Assembly (NCBI GenBank): GCA_030167125.1
Contig: CP126531.1
Coordinates: 1,674,001 to 1,738,000 of the forward strand
From: Rhodanobacteraceae bacterium
Lineage (GTDB): Bacteria; Pseudomonadota; Gammaproteobacteria; Xanthomonadales; Rhodanobacteraceae
Reading direction: 5' to 3'
DNA: 64,000 nucleotides
Part shown: positions 27,466-34,997 of the stretch, piece after piece
Layout: each line of letters begins with the position of its first letter
Position numbering within the stretch: the first letter of the stretch is position 1
The notes under the pieces: generated by a model
Database searches by the model: none
The model's input: the letters and a program-made list of their open reading frames with translations, nothing else
What the model was told of the DNA's origin: nothing
Position numbers and translations under genes: made by a program

Positions 27466-27948
27466 ATGACCGAACCGGAACCCACGCTCGAACAGGCCGA
27501 TAGTCCGGAACGCGTCGCGACGGCGCGCGAGTTGTTCCGCGAATACGCGCAAGCCATCGGCACGGATCTCGAGTACCAGGGGTTCAGCGCGGAACTCGCG
27601 GCGTTGCCGGCGCCCTACGTGCCGCCACACGGAGCGTTGCTCATCGCGCGAATCGACGCCGGTGTCGCCGGCTGTGTGGCGCTTCGGCCGCTCGACGAGC
27701 ATCGGGGTGAAATGAAGCGCCTGTACGTGCGGCCGGCGTACCGGAAATTCGGTTTGGGCAAGCGTCTGGTGGATGCCGTGATCGATGCGGCGCGCGGCGC
27801 CGGCTATCGCGAATTGCGCCTGGATACGTTGGCGAGCATGACCTCGGCACAGGCACTTTATAGCCGGCTCGGATTCGTCGAAATTCCGCCCTACAACACC
27901 ACGCACCTGCCGGGCACGCGGTTCTATTCACTCGACTTGGCACGGTGA
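27466..27948 (+). CDS. GNAT-family N-acetyltransferase
   Basis: 160 residues from the ATG at 27466, which has GGGAG upstream; an in-frame ATG at 27421 would add 15 residues. The acetyl-CoA-binding motif A is EMKRLYVRPAYRKFGLGKRL, followed by YRELRLDTLASMTSAQALYS and LGFVEIPPY. The substrate is unknown. It lies 80 bp after the TraB-family gene. Confidence 0.88.
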   Translation: MTEPEPTLEQADSPERVATARELFREYAQAIGTDLEYQGFSAELAALPAPYVPPHGALLIARIDAGVAGCVALRPLDEHRGEMKRLYVRPAYRKFGLGKRLVDAVIDAARGAGYRELRLDTLASMTSAQALYSRLGFVEIPPYNTTHLPGTRFYSLDLAR

Positions 27949-27988
27949 CGTTTCCGATCAAATCGGGATTCGCTGCGCTGCTCCCGGC

Positions 27989-28750
27989 CTACGAATCTTT
28001 TGCGTCGGGCCAATAGGCGCTGTCGGCGACCTTGCGTGCACCGAAGATCGCCTGCCCCACGCGCACGATCGTCGAGCCTTCCTCAATCGCGAGTTCATAG
28101 TCGCCGGACATGCCCATCGAAAGCTCGTCCATCGCGACGCCAGCCGGCACGACTTGGCGCAGGCGATCACGCACTTCGCGCAGGCGCACGAAACACGGCC
28201 GCACTTTCGCTGCGTCGTCCGAGAACAGGGCCAGCGTCATCAGGCCGCGCACGCGCAGCGACGAGAACGCGGGCAGCCGTTTCACGAATGCTTCCACTTC
28301 ATCGGGCGGCAGGCCGAACTTGCTTGCCTCGCCGGACGTATTGACCTGCACCAGCACGTCCAGTGATCGCCCCGCGGCCTGCAGGCGTTTGTCCAATGCC
28401 TCGGCCACACGCAGGCTGTCGAGTGCCTGGAATTCGGATGCAAATTCGGCGACCAGTCTGGCCTTGTTGGTCTGCAGGTGTCCGATGATGGCCCAGCGCA
28501 AATCCGGCAGATCCGACATCGCCTGCCATTTGCCGTGCGCTTCCTGCACCTTGTTTTCGCCCAGCGTGCGGCAGCCCGCGGCGTAAGCGTTGCGCAGCCG
28601 CGCTTCCGGCACCGTCTTGCTGACCGGCAGCAGGCGCACGCCGGCGGGATCGCGACCGGCCTTCGCGCATGCGGTGGCGATGCGCGCATGCACGTCGGCA
28701 AGGTGCTGGCGGAATTCGTCGATGGTGTTGGCGGTGGTGTATGCGCTCAT
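27989..28750 (-). CDS. yggS: PLP homeostasis protein (YggS/PLPBP family)
   Basis: Single-domain alanine-racemase-fold protein that binds pyridoxal 5'-phosphate and keeps free vitamin B6 in balance; not an active racemase. 253 residues from MSAYTTANTIDEF. The PLP lysine is Lys45 in LLPVSKTVPEARL. Other signatures are LGENKVQEAHGKW, WAIIGHLQTNKA, VQVNTSGEASKFG and LSMGMSGDYELAIEEGST. It is convergent with the GNAT gene. In many proteobacteria it adjoins pilT or proC; here it does not. Confidence 0.95.
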   Translation of the reverse strand: MSAYTTANTIDEFRQHLADVHARIATACAKAGRDPAGVRLLPVSKTVPEARLRNAYAAGCRTLGENKVQEAHGKWQAMSDLPDLRWAIIGHLQTNKARLVAEFASEFQALDSLRVAEALDKRLQAAGRSLDVLVQVNTSGEASKFGLPPDEVEAFVKRLPAFSSLRVRGLMTLALFSDDAAKVRPCFVRLREVRDRLRQVVPAGVAMDELSMGMSGDYELAIEEGSTIVRVGQAIFGARKVADSAYWPDAKDS

Positions 28751-28776
28751 CGCGCCAGTATAGATATGTGCGCACA

Positions 28777-28817
28777 CTTCGACTTCGCGCCTTCGGCGCT
28801 ACGCTCAGTGCGAACGG
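28777..28817. repeat. Single arm of a dispersed CCGTTCG...TTCGAAG-type repeat
   Basis: Starts CTTCGACTTCGCGCC and ends GCTACGCTCAGTGCGAACGG. The same pattern, in either orientation, occurs at 49392-49492 and 63014-63152. It sits between yggS and the DUF488 gene. Confidence 0.7.
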
Positions 28818-28824
28818 AAAATGT

Positions 28825-28852
28825 TTGTGAGTGACTCCTGTACGCGTATGCT
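28825..28852 (+). promoter_or_regulatory. Candidate promoter giving a leaderless DUF488 mRNA
   Basis: TTGTGA (28825-28830), 16-bp spacer, TATGCT (28847-28852). The ATG at 28859 falls 7 bases after the -10 box, where transcription would begin, and there is no Shine-Dalgarno. Inferred from spacing alone. Confidence 0.45.
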
Positions 28853-28858
28853 GATCTA

Positions 28859-29434
28859 ATGAGCACGCGCAAGAAATGCAGTGGAAGCCCGTGGCCCGAA
28901 ACGCTCTGGACCATCGGTCATTCGACGCGGAACCTCGACGAGTTCATCGCGTTGCTGGAGGACAATCGCATCGAAGTGCTGGCCGACGTGCGCCACTATC
29001 CCGGCTCGCGCAAATATCCGCACTTCAACGTCGAGCAATTGAAGCAATCGGTCCGCGGCGCCGGCATCGACTATCAGTCCTTCACCGAACTCGGCGGACG
29101 CCGCAAGGTGCAGCCGGACTCACCCAACACCGCATGGCGGCTTCCGGCATTCCGCGGCTACGCGGATTACATGCAAACGAAGGCGTTTCACGACGGCATC
29201 GAACGCCTGAAGGCGCTGGCGGCGAAACATCGCACCGCGATCATGTGCGCCGAAGCAGTGTGGTGGCGCTGCCATCGCGGATTGATTTCCGACGTGTTCA
29301 AGCTGCACGGCACGCGCGTGCTGCACATCATGGGGCCGGGCGAACCGAAGGAGCACCCGTACACCTCGGCCGCGCACGTCGCCCGCGGAAGACTGGATTA
29401 TTCGGGCGGCCAGCACCTGCTGCCGTTGCGGTGA
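28859..29434 (+). CDS. DUF488 family protein
   Basis: 191 residues. Family motifs are LWTIGHSTRNLDEFIALLED near the N-terminus, LADVRHYPGSRKYPHFN and the cysteine/histidine motif IMCAEAVWWRCHRGLISD. The function of DUF488 is unproven; the conserved Arg, Cys and His suggest a nucleotide- or nucleic-acid-related activity, which is only a guess. The ATG at 28859 gives a normal-length product. Confidence 0.88.
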   Translation: MSTRKKCSGSPWPETLWTIGHSTRNLDEFIALLEDNRIEVLADVRHYPGSRKYPHFNVEQLKQSVRGAGIDYQSFTELGGRRKVQPDSPNTAWRLPAFRGYADYMQTKAFHDGIERLKALAAKHRTAIMCAEAVWWRCHRGLISDVFKLHGTRVLHIMGPGEPKEHPYTSAAHVARGRLDYSGGQHLLPLR

Positions 29435-29544
29435 ACCGCGCGGCGGCACTTGTCGCGCGCAATCCGGAAGCGTAGCGTCGTCATCGACCGGGGCGGCGCG
29501 CCGCGGCGTCCCTGGCCACGTTCCTCACTGCAAGGAGGTGGCTT

Positions 29545-30201
29545 ATGGCGTCGATGGCTGTTCCACGTTCCTTCGAATGTGCGCCGCACGCGGCCCGTTC
29601 GCTCGCGATGGCGCTGACCCTGAGTCTGAACCTGGCGATCCTGCTGTTCGCGCTGCGGCCGAGCGCGACGTTTCCGGTGCAGGTGCCGGTACCGCTTTCG
29701 CTGCAGGCAACGATCGTGCCGCCACCGCCGGCCGTGGTGCCGCCGCCACAAGTGCCGACGCTGCGCGTGGCGCAGCACGTCAACATGCCGACGGTGCATG
29801 TTGCGATCGCGCAGCCGACGCCGATTTCCATTCCGGTGCTGGCTGCCATCACACCCGTCGCCCCGCTGGCAATCGGCGCGAACGTGGTCGGCACCAACGC
29901 GGCCGCAACGACCGGCGACAGCGAAGCCACCATCGCCTACGAAACCGCGACGCCGCCCGCGTATCCGATCGAGGCGCTGCGCGCGGGCGTACAGGGGACG
30001 GTGTTGTTGAAGGTACTCGTCGATACGAGTGGCAAACCGGTGCAAGTGGCGATCGAACGCAGCAGCGGTTCGCGCACGCTCGACGACGCCGCGCGCCAGC
30101 ACGTCCTCGCGGCATGGCGGTTCCATGCGGCGATGCGCGACGGCCGCGCGATCCAGGCATGGGCGCAGGTCCCGGTGAAGTTCAACTTGAGCCAGGGTTG
30201 A
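29545..30201 (+). CDS. TonB-family energy-transducer-like protein
   Basis: 218 residues. One membrane helix near residues 20-40 (MALTLSLNLAILLFALRP), a proline-rich stretch (IVPPPPAVVPPPQVPT) that could span the periplasm, and a C-terminal TonB domain (ATPPAYPIEALRAGVQGTVL, VDTSGKPVQVAIERSSGS). AAGGAGG 6 bases before the ATG supports the start. No exbB/exbD or receptor gene is near, so its partner is encoded elsewhere. Confidence 0.87.
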   Translation: MASMAVPRSFECAPHAARSLAMALTLSLNLAILLFALRPSATFPVQVPVPLSLQATIVPPPPAVVPPPQVPTLRVAQHVNMPTVHVAIAQPTPISIPVLAAITPVAPLAIGANVVGTNAAATTGDSEATIAYETATPPAYPIEALRAGVQGTVLLKVLVDTSGKPVQVAIERSSGSRTLDDAARQHVLAAWRFHAAMRDGRAIQAWAQVPVKFNLSQG

Positions 30202-30255
30202 ACGCGGCTCGACGCACGCGGCGTCCGCTCATGGACGCCGCGTGCGTTGCAGCAG

Positions 30256-30525
30256 TCAGTGCGCGACGGGCGCCGGATGTTCCGGCTGCGACGCACGCAC
30301 GATGACCCAAATCAGCGCCGCGAGACAAAGCGCCGGCAACAACAGCGGCAAAAGTGCGAACAGCACGATCGGGATCACCAACAGCGCGAGCAAGCTGGCC
30401 ACAAACAAGCCGAGCAGGCCGCCGAAGATCGCACCGGCGAATCCGAACATCAGCTTGAACAAGCCGCCCGTCAGCAACCAGCAGGCGCCGATCACCGCCG
30501 CCACCACTACGCCAAGCTTGAGCAT
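30256..30525 (-). CDS. Small hydrophobic membrane protein
   Basis: 89 residues from MLKLGVVVAAVIGACWLL, with GAGGAGG upstream deciding the start. Three hydrophobic helices are separated by Gly-rich turns (FGFAGAIFGGLLGLFV, ALLVIPIVLFALLPLLLPAL). No family was recognised. It is divergent from the PadR operon, whose membrane product might be related in function; that is a guess. Confidence 0.7.
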   Translation of the reverse strand: MLKLGVVVAAVIGACWLLTGGLFKLMFGFAGAIFGGLLGLFVASLLALLVIPIVLFALLPLLLPALCLAALIWVIVRASQPEHPAPVAH

Positions 30526-30623
30526 CGCAGCCTCCTCGCCACCGATCGGCGGCACGCACTGAAAAGGTTCGCATCAAACGCCAGCCGTGACTTTCGGCCG
30601 ATGCAGCTATTATCAACTGCGCT

Positions 30624-30642
30624 ATAGTGTACTCGCGACTAT
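30624..30642 (+). promoter_or_regulatory. Candidate operator of the PadR-family regulator
   Basis: ATAGT (30624-30628), 9-bp spacer, ACTAT (30638-30642), 21 bp before the padR start and overlapping a possible -10 element TATAGT. PadR sites are short spaced palindromes, so position and form fit. Weak by itself. Confidence 0.4.
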
Positions 30643-30663
30643 GAGGGATGCAAGCCCGTTTCA

Positions 30664-31020
30664 ATGAGCGACACCGAAGCGCACCTGAAAAAATTCGAGA
30701 AGGAACTTGCGGCCGGCACGGTGTCGCTGGTGCTGCTGGCCGTGCTGGCGGCCGCGCGCGAACCGCTGTACGGCTACCAGATCGCCAAGCGCCTGGAGCG
30801 CGATGCCGGCGGCGTGCTGGTCGGCAAGCAGAGCGCGCTGTATCCCGTGTTGCGCAACTTGAGTGCGGCGGAGTTGCTGGACACCTTCGTCGAACCGTCC
30901 GAGGCCGGGCCGCCGCGCCGCTACTACCGCATCACTCCGCTCGGCAGGAAAGTGCTGCGCGAATGGGCCGACGCCTGGGGATCCACGCGCCGTTTCGTCG
31001 ATTCCGTTCTGAAGGACTGA
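30664..31020 (+). CDS. PadR-family transcriptional regulator
   Basis: 118 residues. The winged-helix PadR signature is present: SLVLLAVLAAAREPLYGYQI, LYPVLRNLSAAELLD and RRYYRITPLGRKVLREW. It is followed after 17 bp by a HAAS-domain membrane protein. The pair PadR plus HAAS (DUF1700-like) is a common arrangement in which the regulator controls the membrane protein. The inducer is not known. Confidence 0.93.
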   Translation: MSDTEAHLKKFEKELAAGTVSLVLLAVLAAAREPLYGYQIAKRLERDAGGVLVGKQSALYPVLRNLSAAELLDTFVEPSEAGPPRRYYRITPLGRKVLREWADAWGSTRRFVDSVLKD

Positions 31021-31037
31021 TCTGAAGGATTGAAGCC

Positions 31038-31961
31038 ATGAGCACGCCGCAAACGATCAAGCAATACTTGGCGCAGTTGCGCGCGGCACTGGCCGGCGCC
31101 GATCCGGCGATGATCCAGGACGCGCTGTATGACGCCGAGGAACACCTGCGCTCGGAACTCGCTGAAAACCCCGGCATGGGCGAAGCCGAACTGCTGGCGA
31201 AGATCGCCACGACGTACGGCGCGCCCGATGAAGTCGCCGAGATCTACCGCACCACCGAGAAGACCGTCGCGCGCGCCCTGCGCACGCCGCGGCCGCGCCC
31301 GCGCCGCTCGCTGCTCGGCCGCTTCTTCGGCGTGCTGGCCGATCCGCACACCTACGGCGCGATGTTCTACATGCTGCTTGCGCTCGCCACCGGCATCTTC
31401 TATTTCACCTGGGCGATCGTCGGATTGTCGCTGTCGGCGGGCCTCGCCGTCACGCTGATCGGCATTCCGTTCTTCCTGTTGTTCATGGCTTCGGTGCGCG
31501 GGCTCTCGCTGGTCGAAAGCCGCATCGTCGAAGGCATGCTGGGCGTGCGCATGCCGCGCCGTCCACCCTACGTCGAACGCGACCGGCCGTGGCTGAAACG
31601 GATCGGCGCGATGCTTTCCGATCCGCGCACCTGGGCTACGCTGTTCTACATGCTGCTGATGCTGCCGCTGGGTATCGCGTACTCCACCCTCGTGGTGGTG
31701 CTGTCGACCGTGTCGCTGGTGTTGATGTTCGTGCCTGTCGCGATGGCCTTCGACTTCTTCGGGCTGGGCCATGACCTGGCTGGCGGCTACGTGACCGTGA
31801 ACTGGGGTTTCGGCGCGCACATTCCCGGCTGGGGCGACGCGGCGGCGATGTTCGTGATTGGATTCCTCCTGCTGTTCGGGATGCTGCACCTGGTGCGCGC
31901 GCTCGGACACCTGCACGGCGCGCTGGCCAAGCACCTGCTGGTGAAGTCCGCGCGCGTCTGA
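31038..31961 (+). CDS. HAAS-domain / putative sensor membrane protein
   Basis: 307 residues. Residues 1-80 are the cytoplasmic alpha-helical HAAS (DUF1700-like) domain (IKQYLAQLRAALAGADPAMI, EELLAKIATTYGAPDEVAEI type). Two homologous membrane blocks follow: LLGRFFGVLADPHTYGAMFY and WLKRIGAMLSDPRTWATLFY, each leading into two or three hydrophobic helices. This internal duplication is typical of the putative-sensor family. It is co-transcribed with padR. Confidence 0.85.
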   Translation: MSTPQTIKQYLAQLRAALAGADPAMIQDALYDAEEHLRSELAENPGMGEAELLAKIATTYGAPDEVAEIYRTTEKTVARALRTPRPRPRRSLLGRFFGVLADPHTYGAMFYMLLALATGIFYFTWAIVGLSLSAGLAVTLIGIPFFLLFMASVRGLSLVESRIVEGMLGVRMPRRPPYVERDRPWLKRIGAMLSDPRTWATLFYMLLMLPLGIAYSTLVVVLSTVSLVLMFVPVAMAFDFFGLGHDLAGGYVTVNWGFGAHIPGWGDAAAMFVIGFLLLFGMLHLVRALGHLHGALAKHLLVKSARV

Positions 31962-32050
31962 GCCGGCGCGGCTTGCCAGCGCCGCGCCCTCACAAGCTAT
32001 ACTTCGGGCTTTGCCACCGCGGCACCGGCCGCATCAGGGAATCTGGAAAC

Positions 32051-32386
32051 ATGATCCGAACGATGGTGACCGTCGCTCTGATGGCGGGATTTGCCTGCTT
32101 CGCATCCACTGCCTTCGCCAAGGGCGATCCCGCCAAGGGCAAACTGGAAGTCTATTCCTGCCACGGCTGCCACGGCATTCCCGGTTACGAGACGATGTAT
32201 CCCGAGTACCACGTGCCGCGCATCGCCGGGCAGAACGAGCAATACATCATCGACGCGCTCAACGAATACAAGAGTGGCGCGCGCAAGTTCCCGACGATGA
32301 ACGCGCAGGCCAGCAGCCTGACGGAAGAACAGATCGAGGACATCGCGGCTTACCTGTCCAGCCTCGCGCCCAAGCAGAAGAACTGA
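32051..32386 (+). CDS. Periplasmic c-type cytochrome, class I (c4-like half)
   Basis: 111 residues from MIRTMVTVALMAGFACFAST, with a signal peptide ending near AFAKGD. One heme site SCHGCHG near residue 37 and a distal Met in PTMNAQASSL. The sequence YITDALNEYKSG-type helix resembles one half of cytochrome c4. A second single-heme cytochrome starts 11 bp after this stop, so the two may act together as electron carriers. Confidence 0.88.
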   Translation: MIRTMVTVALMAGFACFASTAFAKGDPAKGKLEVYSCHGCHGIPGYETMYPEYHVPRIAGQNEQYIIDALNEYKSGARKFPTMNAQASSLTEEQIEDIAAYLSSLAPKQKN

Positions 32387-32397
32387 GGGGATCGACC

Positions 32398-32754
32398 ATG
32401 CAGCAGCGCACCATCATCGTTTCCCTTCTGGCCGCATCGCTCGCGTTCGCTTTCGGCACCGCATCGGCCAAGGGCAATGCGGCCGCCGGCAAGACCAAGG
32501 CCGCGGCTTGCGCGGCCTGCCACGGTACCGACGGCAACGGCATCGCGCCGAACTATCCCGCGCTGGCCGGCCAGTACCAGGATTACCTCGAGCAGGTCCT
32601 GCACGAGTACAAGGACGGCCAACGCACCAACGCGATCATGAACGGCATGGCTTCGCCGCTCAGCGACCAGGACATCGACGATCTCGCGGCGTATTTCTCC
32701 GGCCTGCCGAGCAAGCTGTCCGACCTGCACGACAAGGTCAACGGCGGCGATTGA
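32398..32754 (+). CDS. Periplasmic c-type cytochrome, class I
   Basis: 118 residues from MQQRTIIVSLLAASLAFAFG. The signal peptide ends near ASAKGN. Heme motif ACAACHGTDGNG, then YPALAGQYQDYLEQVLHEYK and a distal Met in IMNGMASPLSDQD. It is closely related in plan to the cytochrome just upstream; together they look like a split cytochrome c4. The PhhB gene follows 11 bp downstream. Confidence 0.9.
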   Translation: MQQRTIIVSLLAASLAFAFGTASAKGNAAAGKTKAAACAACHGTDGNGIAPNYPALAGQYQDYLEQVLHEYKDGQRTNAIMNGMASPLSDQDIDDLAAYFSGLPSKLSDLHDKVNGGD

Positions 32755-32765
32755 GGACACCCACA

Positions 32766-33107
32766 ATGACGCGCGACGAACTTGCCAGCCAGCACTGCGA
32801 ACCCCGCAAGGGCAAGGAACACGCGCTCAGCGAAGCACGCATCCGCGAGTTGATGGCGGCGCTGCCGGAATGGCAGGTCGCGCTGGACGGCAAGTCGATC
32901 GCCAAGACGTTCGGCTTCAAGAACTTCTACGAAACGCTGGCGTTCGTCAACGCGATCGGCTGGATGGCCAACAAGCAGGATCACCATCCCGACCTCGAAG
33001 TCGGCTACAACCGCTGCGTGGTGCACTGGTCGACGCACGACGTGGGCGGTTTGTCGTTGAACGACTTCATCTGCGCCGCGCGCGTCGAGGCGATCGCGCA
33101 CGGGTGA
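32766..33107 (+). CDS. phhB: 4a-hydroxytetrahydrobiopterin dehydratase
   Basis: Pterin-4a-carbinolamine dehydratase; recycles the pterin cofactor of phenylalanine hydroxylase. 113 residues from the ATG at 32766. The signature is KTFGFKNFYETLAFVNAIGW then NKQDHHPDLEVGYNRCVVHW, with the His-His-Pro-Asp active-site motif, and STHDVGGLSLNDFICAARVE. phhA is not in the window. Placed directly behind the two cytochromes, possibly in the same transcript. Confidence 0.95.
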   Translation: MTRDELASQHCEPRKGKEHALSEARIRELMAALPEWQVALDGKSIAKTFGFKNFYETLAFVNAIGWMANKQDHHPDLEVGYNRCVVHWSTHDVGGLSLNDFICAARVEAIAHG

Positions 33108-33122
33108 CCGGCGGTAAATCTC

Positions 33123-33198
33123 TTGCAGGAGCGCGCCGGCGCAAAGCGCCGCCTTTTCTTTTGCGCGCGACCCTCGCGGCCATGGGCCGCTCCTGCAC
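33123..33198. repeat. Dispersed inverted repeat (TGCAGGAGCG type)
   Basis: TGCAGGAGCG at 33124-33133 and its reverse complement CGCTCCTGCA at 33189-33198, enclosing a GC-rich centre with GGCGCAAAGCGCC. The GAGCG arms match repeats that I know as frequent between genes in this order and in pseudomonads. Confidence 0.55.
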
Positions 33199-33205
33199 AA
33201 GCAAT

Positions 33206-33235
33206 AAAAAACGCGGCCCCAAGGCCGCGTTTTTT
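33206..33235. terminator. Bidirectional terminator between phhB and the FKBP gene
   Basis: A 13-bp perfect stem AAAAAACGCGGCC/GGCCGCGTTTTTT (33206-33218 with 33223-33235), 4-base loop. T-runs exist on both strands and the genes converge. Confidence 0.92.
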
Positions 33236-33257
33236 GTTTGCGGTACAACCAGCAGTC

Positions 33258-33971
33258 TTACTGCGCGCCGATCTTCACCAGCGTGACGTCGAACACCAGC
33301 GTGGCATTCGGCGGGAAGCCGTTCTTCGGGTCCGCGCCATAAGCGAGGTCGGACGGAATCACGAACTTGTAGTGGCTGCCGGTCGGCATCAGCATCAACG
33401 CTTCCTTGAAGCCGGGGAACACGTTGTTGAGGTCGAGCTTGGCCGGGCCGCTGCCGTGCTGCGCGGAGGAATCGAACGGCTGGCCGTTGACGAACGAACC
33501 GGTGTAATTCACCTGCACGGTGTCGGTGGCCTTCGGCTTCGGACCCGTGCCCTGCGTGATCACCTGGTACTGCAAGCCATCGGACGTGGTGTGCACGCCG
33601 GGCTGCGACTTGTTCTTGGCGAGGAACGCGGCGCCTTCGCTCTTGTTCTGCGCAGCGACCTGGTCGTAATGCTCCTTGGCCTTGGCCTGGAACTCGGCGC
33701 CGAAAGCCTTGGCGACGCTTTCCGCCTGCGTCTCGCTCATGCTGGGCTTCTGGCCCTGCAACGCGCGCGTCACCGCCGCACCGACCTGCTGCGGATCGAT
33801 CAGACTGCGTGCCCAGTCCGGATAACGGCCCGCCAGTTCGTATCCGACGATCTCGCTGGCCTGCGCCTTGTTGACCGTGGTGGATTGAGTCTGCGCCTGC
33901 GAAACGCCGGCAATGCCGAGCGCCGCGATCACGGCAACGGCGGCCAGGCTCGGCCGCATGATCTGCTTCAT
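33258..33971 (-). CDS. Exported FKBP-type peptidyl-prolyl isomerase (Mip/FkpA type)
   Basis: 237 residues. Signal peptide MKQIMRPSLAAVAVIAALGI, cleavage near SQAQTQ. A helical N-terminal dimerisation segment (about 35-125: AQASEIVGYELAGRYPDW, AKAFGAEFQAKAKEHYDQVA) precedes the FKBP domain (GLQYQVITQGTGPKPKATDT, VNYTGSFVNGQPFDSS, GSHYKFVIPSDLAYGAD, NATLVFDVTLVKI). It acts as a folding helper in the periplasm. Confidence 0.95.
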   Translation of the reverse strand: MKQIMRPSLAAVAVIAALGIAGVSQAQTQSTTVNKAQASEIVGYELAGRYPDWARSLIDPQQVGAAVTRALQGQKPSMSETQAESVAKAFGAEFQAKAKEHYDQVAAQNKSEGAAFLAKNKSQPGVHTTSDGLQYQVITQGTGPKPKATDTVQVNYTGSFVNGQPFDSSAQHGSGPAKLDLNNVFPGFKEALMLMPTGSHYKFVIPSDLAYGADPKNGFPPNATLVFDVTLVKIGAQ

Positions 33972-34219
33972 CTATGTATTCCTCTGGTCAAAGGGGATGC
34001 GCGTCGTGCGTGCATCGTGGGTGTCGCATGAAAGTCGCCCATTCTGATTGTTCCCACGCGGAATGGCAACGATGGGGCTTCAGACAACGCGCCCACGACA
34101 GGGTTCATTCATTCGCTCGGCGAAGGATCAGTACGCGAAGCCCAGCGCAGGTGCGGCCGCGTCAGTGCATCCACGATACGCGGCGGTGGACCACCACCCA
34201 TGACTGATGGCAGGGGGTA
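33972..34219. other. Intergenic region upstream of the FKBP gene, no gene seen
   Basis: Most of the 318-bp divergent gap (33972-34289) before the YtrA operon promoter. I see no ORF with protein character and no clear RNA structure. It probably holds the FKBP promoter. Confidence 0.5.
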
Positions 34220-34259
34220 TTGACGGGCTGATTTTTTGTGTTATAGTTCACTACAACAC
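34220..34259 (+). promoter_or_regulatory. Promoter with overlapping YtrA-type operator
   Basis: TTGACG (34220-34225), 16-bp spacer and TATAGT (34242-34247) form a strong vegetative promoter. A 22-bp palindrome at 34238-34259 covers the -10 box: arms GTGTTATAGT and ACTACAACAC, which match at 9 of 10 positions. A GntR regulator of the YtrA class is encoded in the operon, so this is very likely its self-repression site. Such placement would block RNA polymerase binding. Confidence 0.75.
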
Positions 34260-34289
34260 TGGTCAACGAGGTCACTAAGGAGGCCCGCC

Positions 34290-34562
34290 ATGAACGTCCA
34301 GAAGTCCGCCGCAATCGTCGCCGCCATGCTGATCACGGCCGCCGGGATGACCGCCATCGCCAGCTACAGCAATGCCGCCGTCGCCAGCGCCAACCGCGGG
34401 GCCAACGCTTCCGCCACCACGGTCATCCGCACGCTGCCGACCATCACCGTGCACCCGACGCCGGAGCAGATCCGCGAGCTGCGTTCCAACCAGGCCGGCG
34501 CCGCGCCGTCCAACGCGCAGATGCCGTACTACTCCTTCGCCAACGACAGCGCCGGCGTCTGA
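34290..34562 (+). CDS. Small exported protein heading the YtrA operon
   Basis: 90 residues from MNVQKSAAIVAAMLITAAGM, with AAGGAGG 9 bases upstream. A signal peptide or N-terminal anchor is followed by a Ala/Asn/Thr-rich region and a motif IRTLPTITVHPTPEQIRELR. No Cys, no lipobox. I do not recognise a family. As the first gene under the palindromic promoter it should be made in the greatest amount of all operon products. Confidence 0.75.
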   Translation: MNVQKSAAIVAAMLITAAGMTAIASYSNAAVASANRGANASATTVIRTLPTITVHPTPEQIRELRSNQAGAAPSNAQMPYYSFANDSAGV

Positions 34563-34619
34563 TCCGGTGACCGGAACCTCGTCAAGCACGAGTGGGAACA
34601 TCACCGGCAGGACCGAGCC

Positions 34620-34997
34620 ATGACCGTAACCTGGAACGACAACGTCCCGATCTACCGCCAGCTGCGCGAACGCGTGGTGGCGATGATCCTGGACGGCGCG
34701 TTGAACGAGGGCGACGCGTTGCCCTCGGTGCGCCAGGTCGCGGCGGACTACCAGATCAACCCGCTCACCGTTTCCAAGGCGTACCAGGAACTGGTGGACG
34801 AGCAGCTGGTGGAGAAACGCCGCGGCCTCGGCATGTTCGTCACCGACGGCGCCCGCGAGGCGCTGCTCAAGAGCGAACGCGAAAGCTTCCTGCGCGAGGA
34901 ATGGCCCCGCATCCGGGCGCGCATCGAACGCATGAACCTTGATCTCCAGAAACTGCTGGCCACGCCAGTGCAAGAATCACACAAGAGGGAATCGTGA
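34620..34997 (+). CDS. GntR-family regulator, YtrA subfamily
   Basis: 125 residues. The N-terminal winged helix has VPIYRQLRERVVAMILDGAL, ALPSVRQVAADYQINPLTVS and KAYQELVDEQLVEKRRGLGM. The short two-helix C-terminus (SFLREEWPRIRARIERM) is typical of YtrA, which lacks a large effector domain. Such regulators usually repress a nearby ABC transporter operon and respond to cell-envelope antibiotics. Its stop overlaps the start of the ATPase gene (TGATG). Confidence 0.95.
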   Translation: MTVTWNDNVPIYRQLRERVVAMILDGALNEGDALPSVRQVAADYQINPLTVSKAYQELVDEQLVEKRRGLGMFVTDGAREALLKSERESFLREEWPRIRARIERMNLDLQKLLATPVQESHKRES

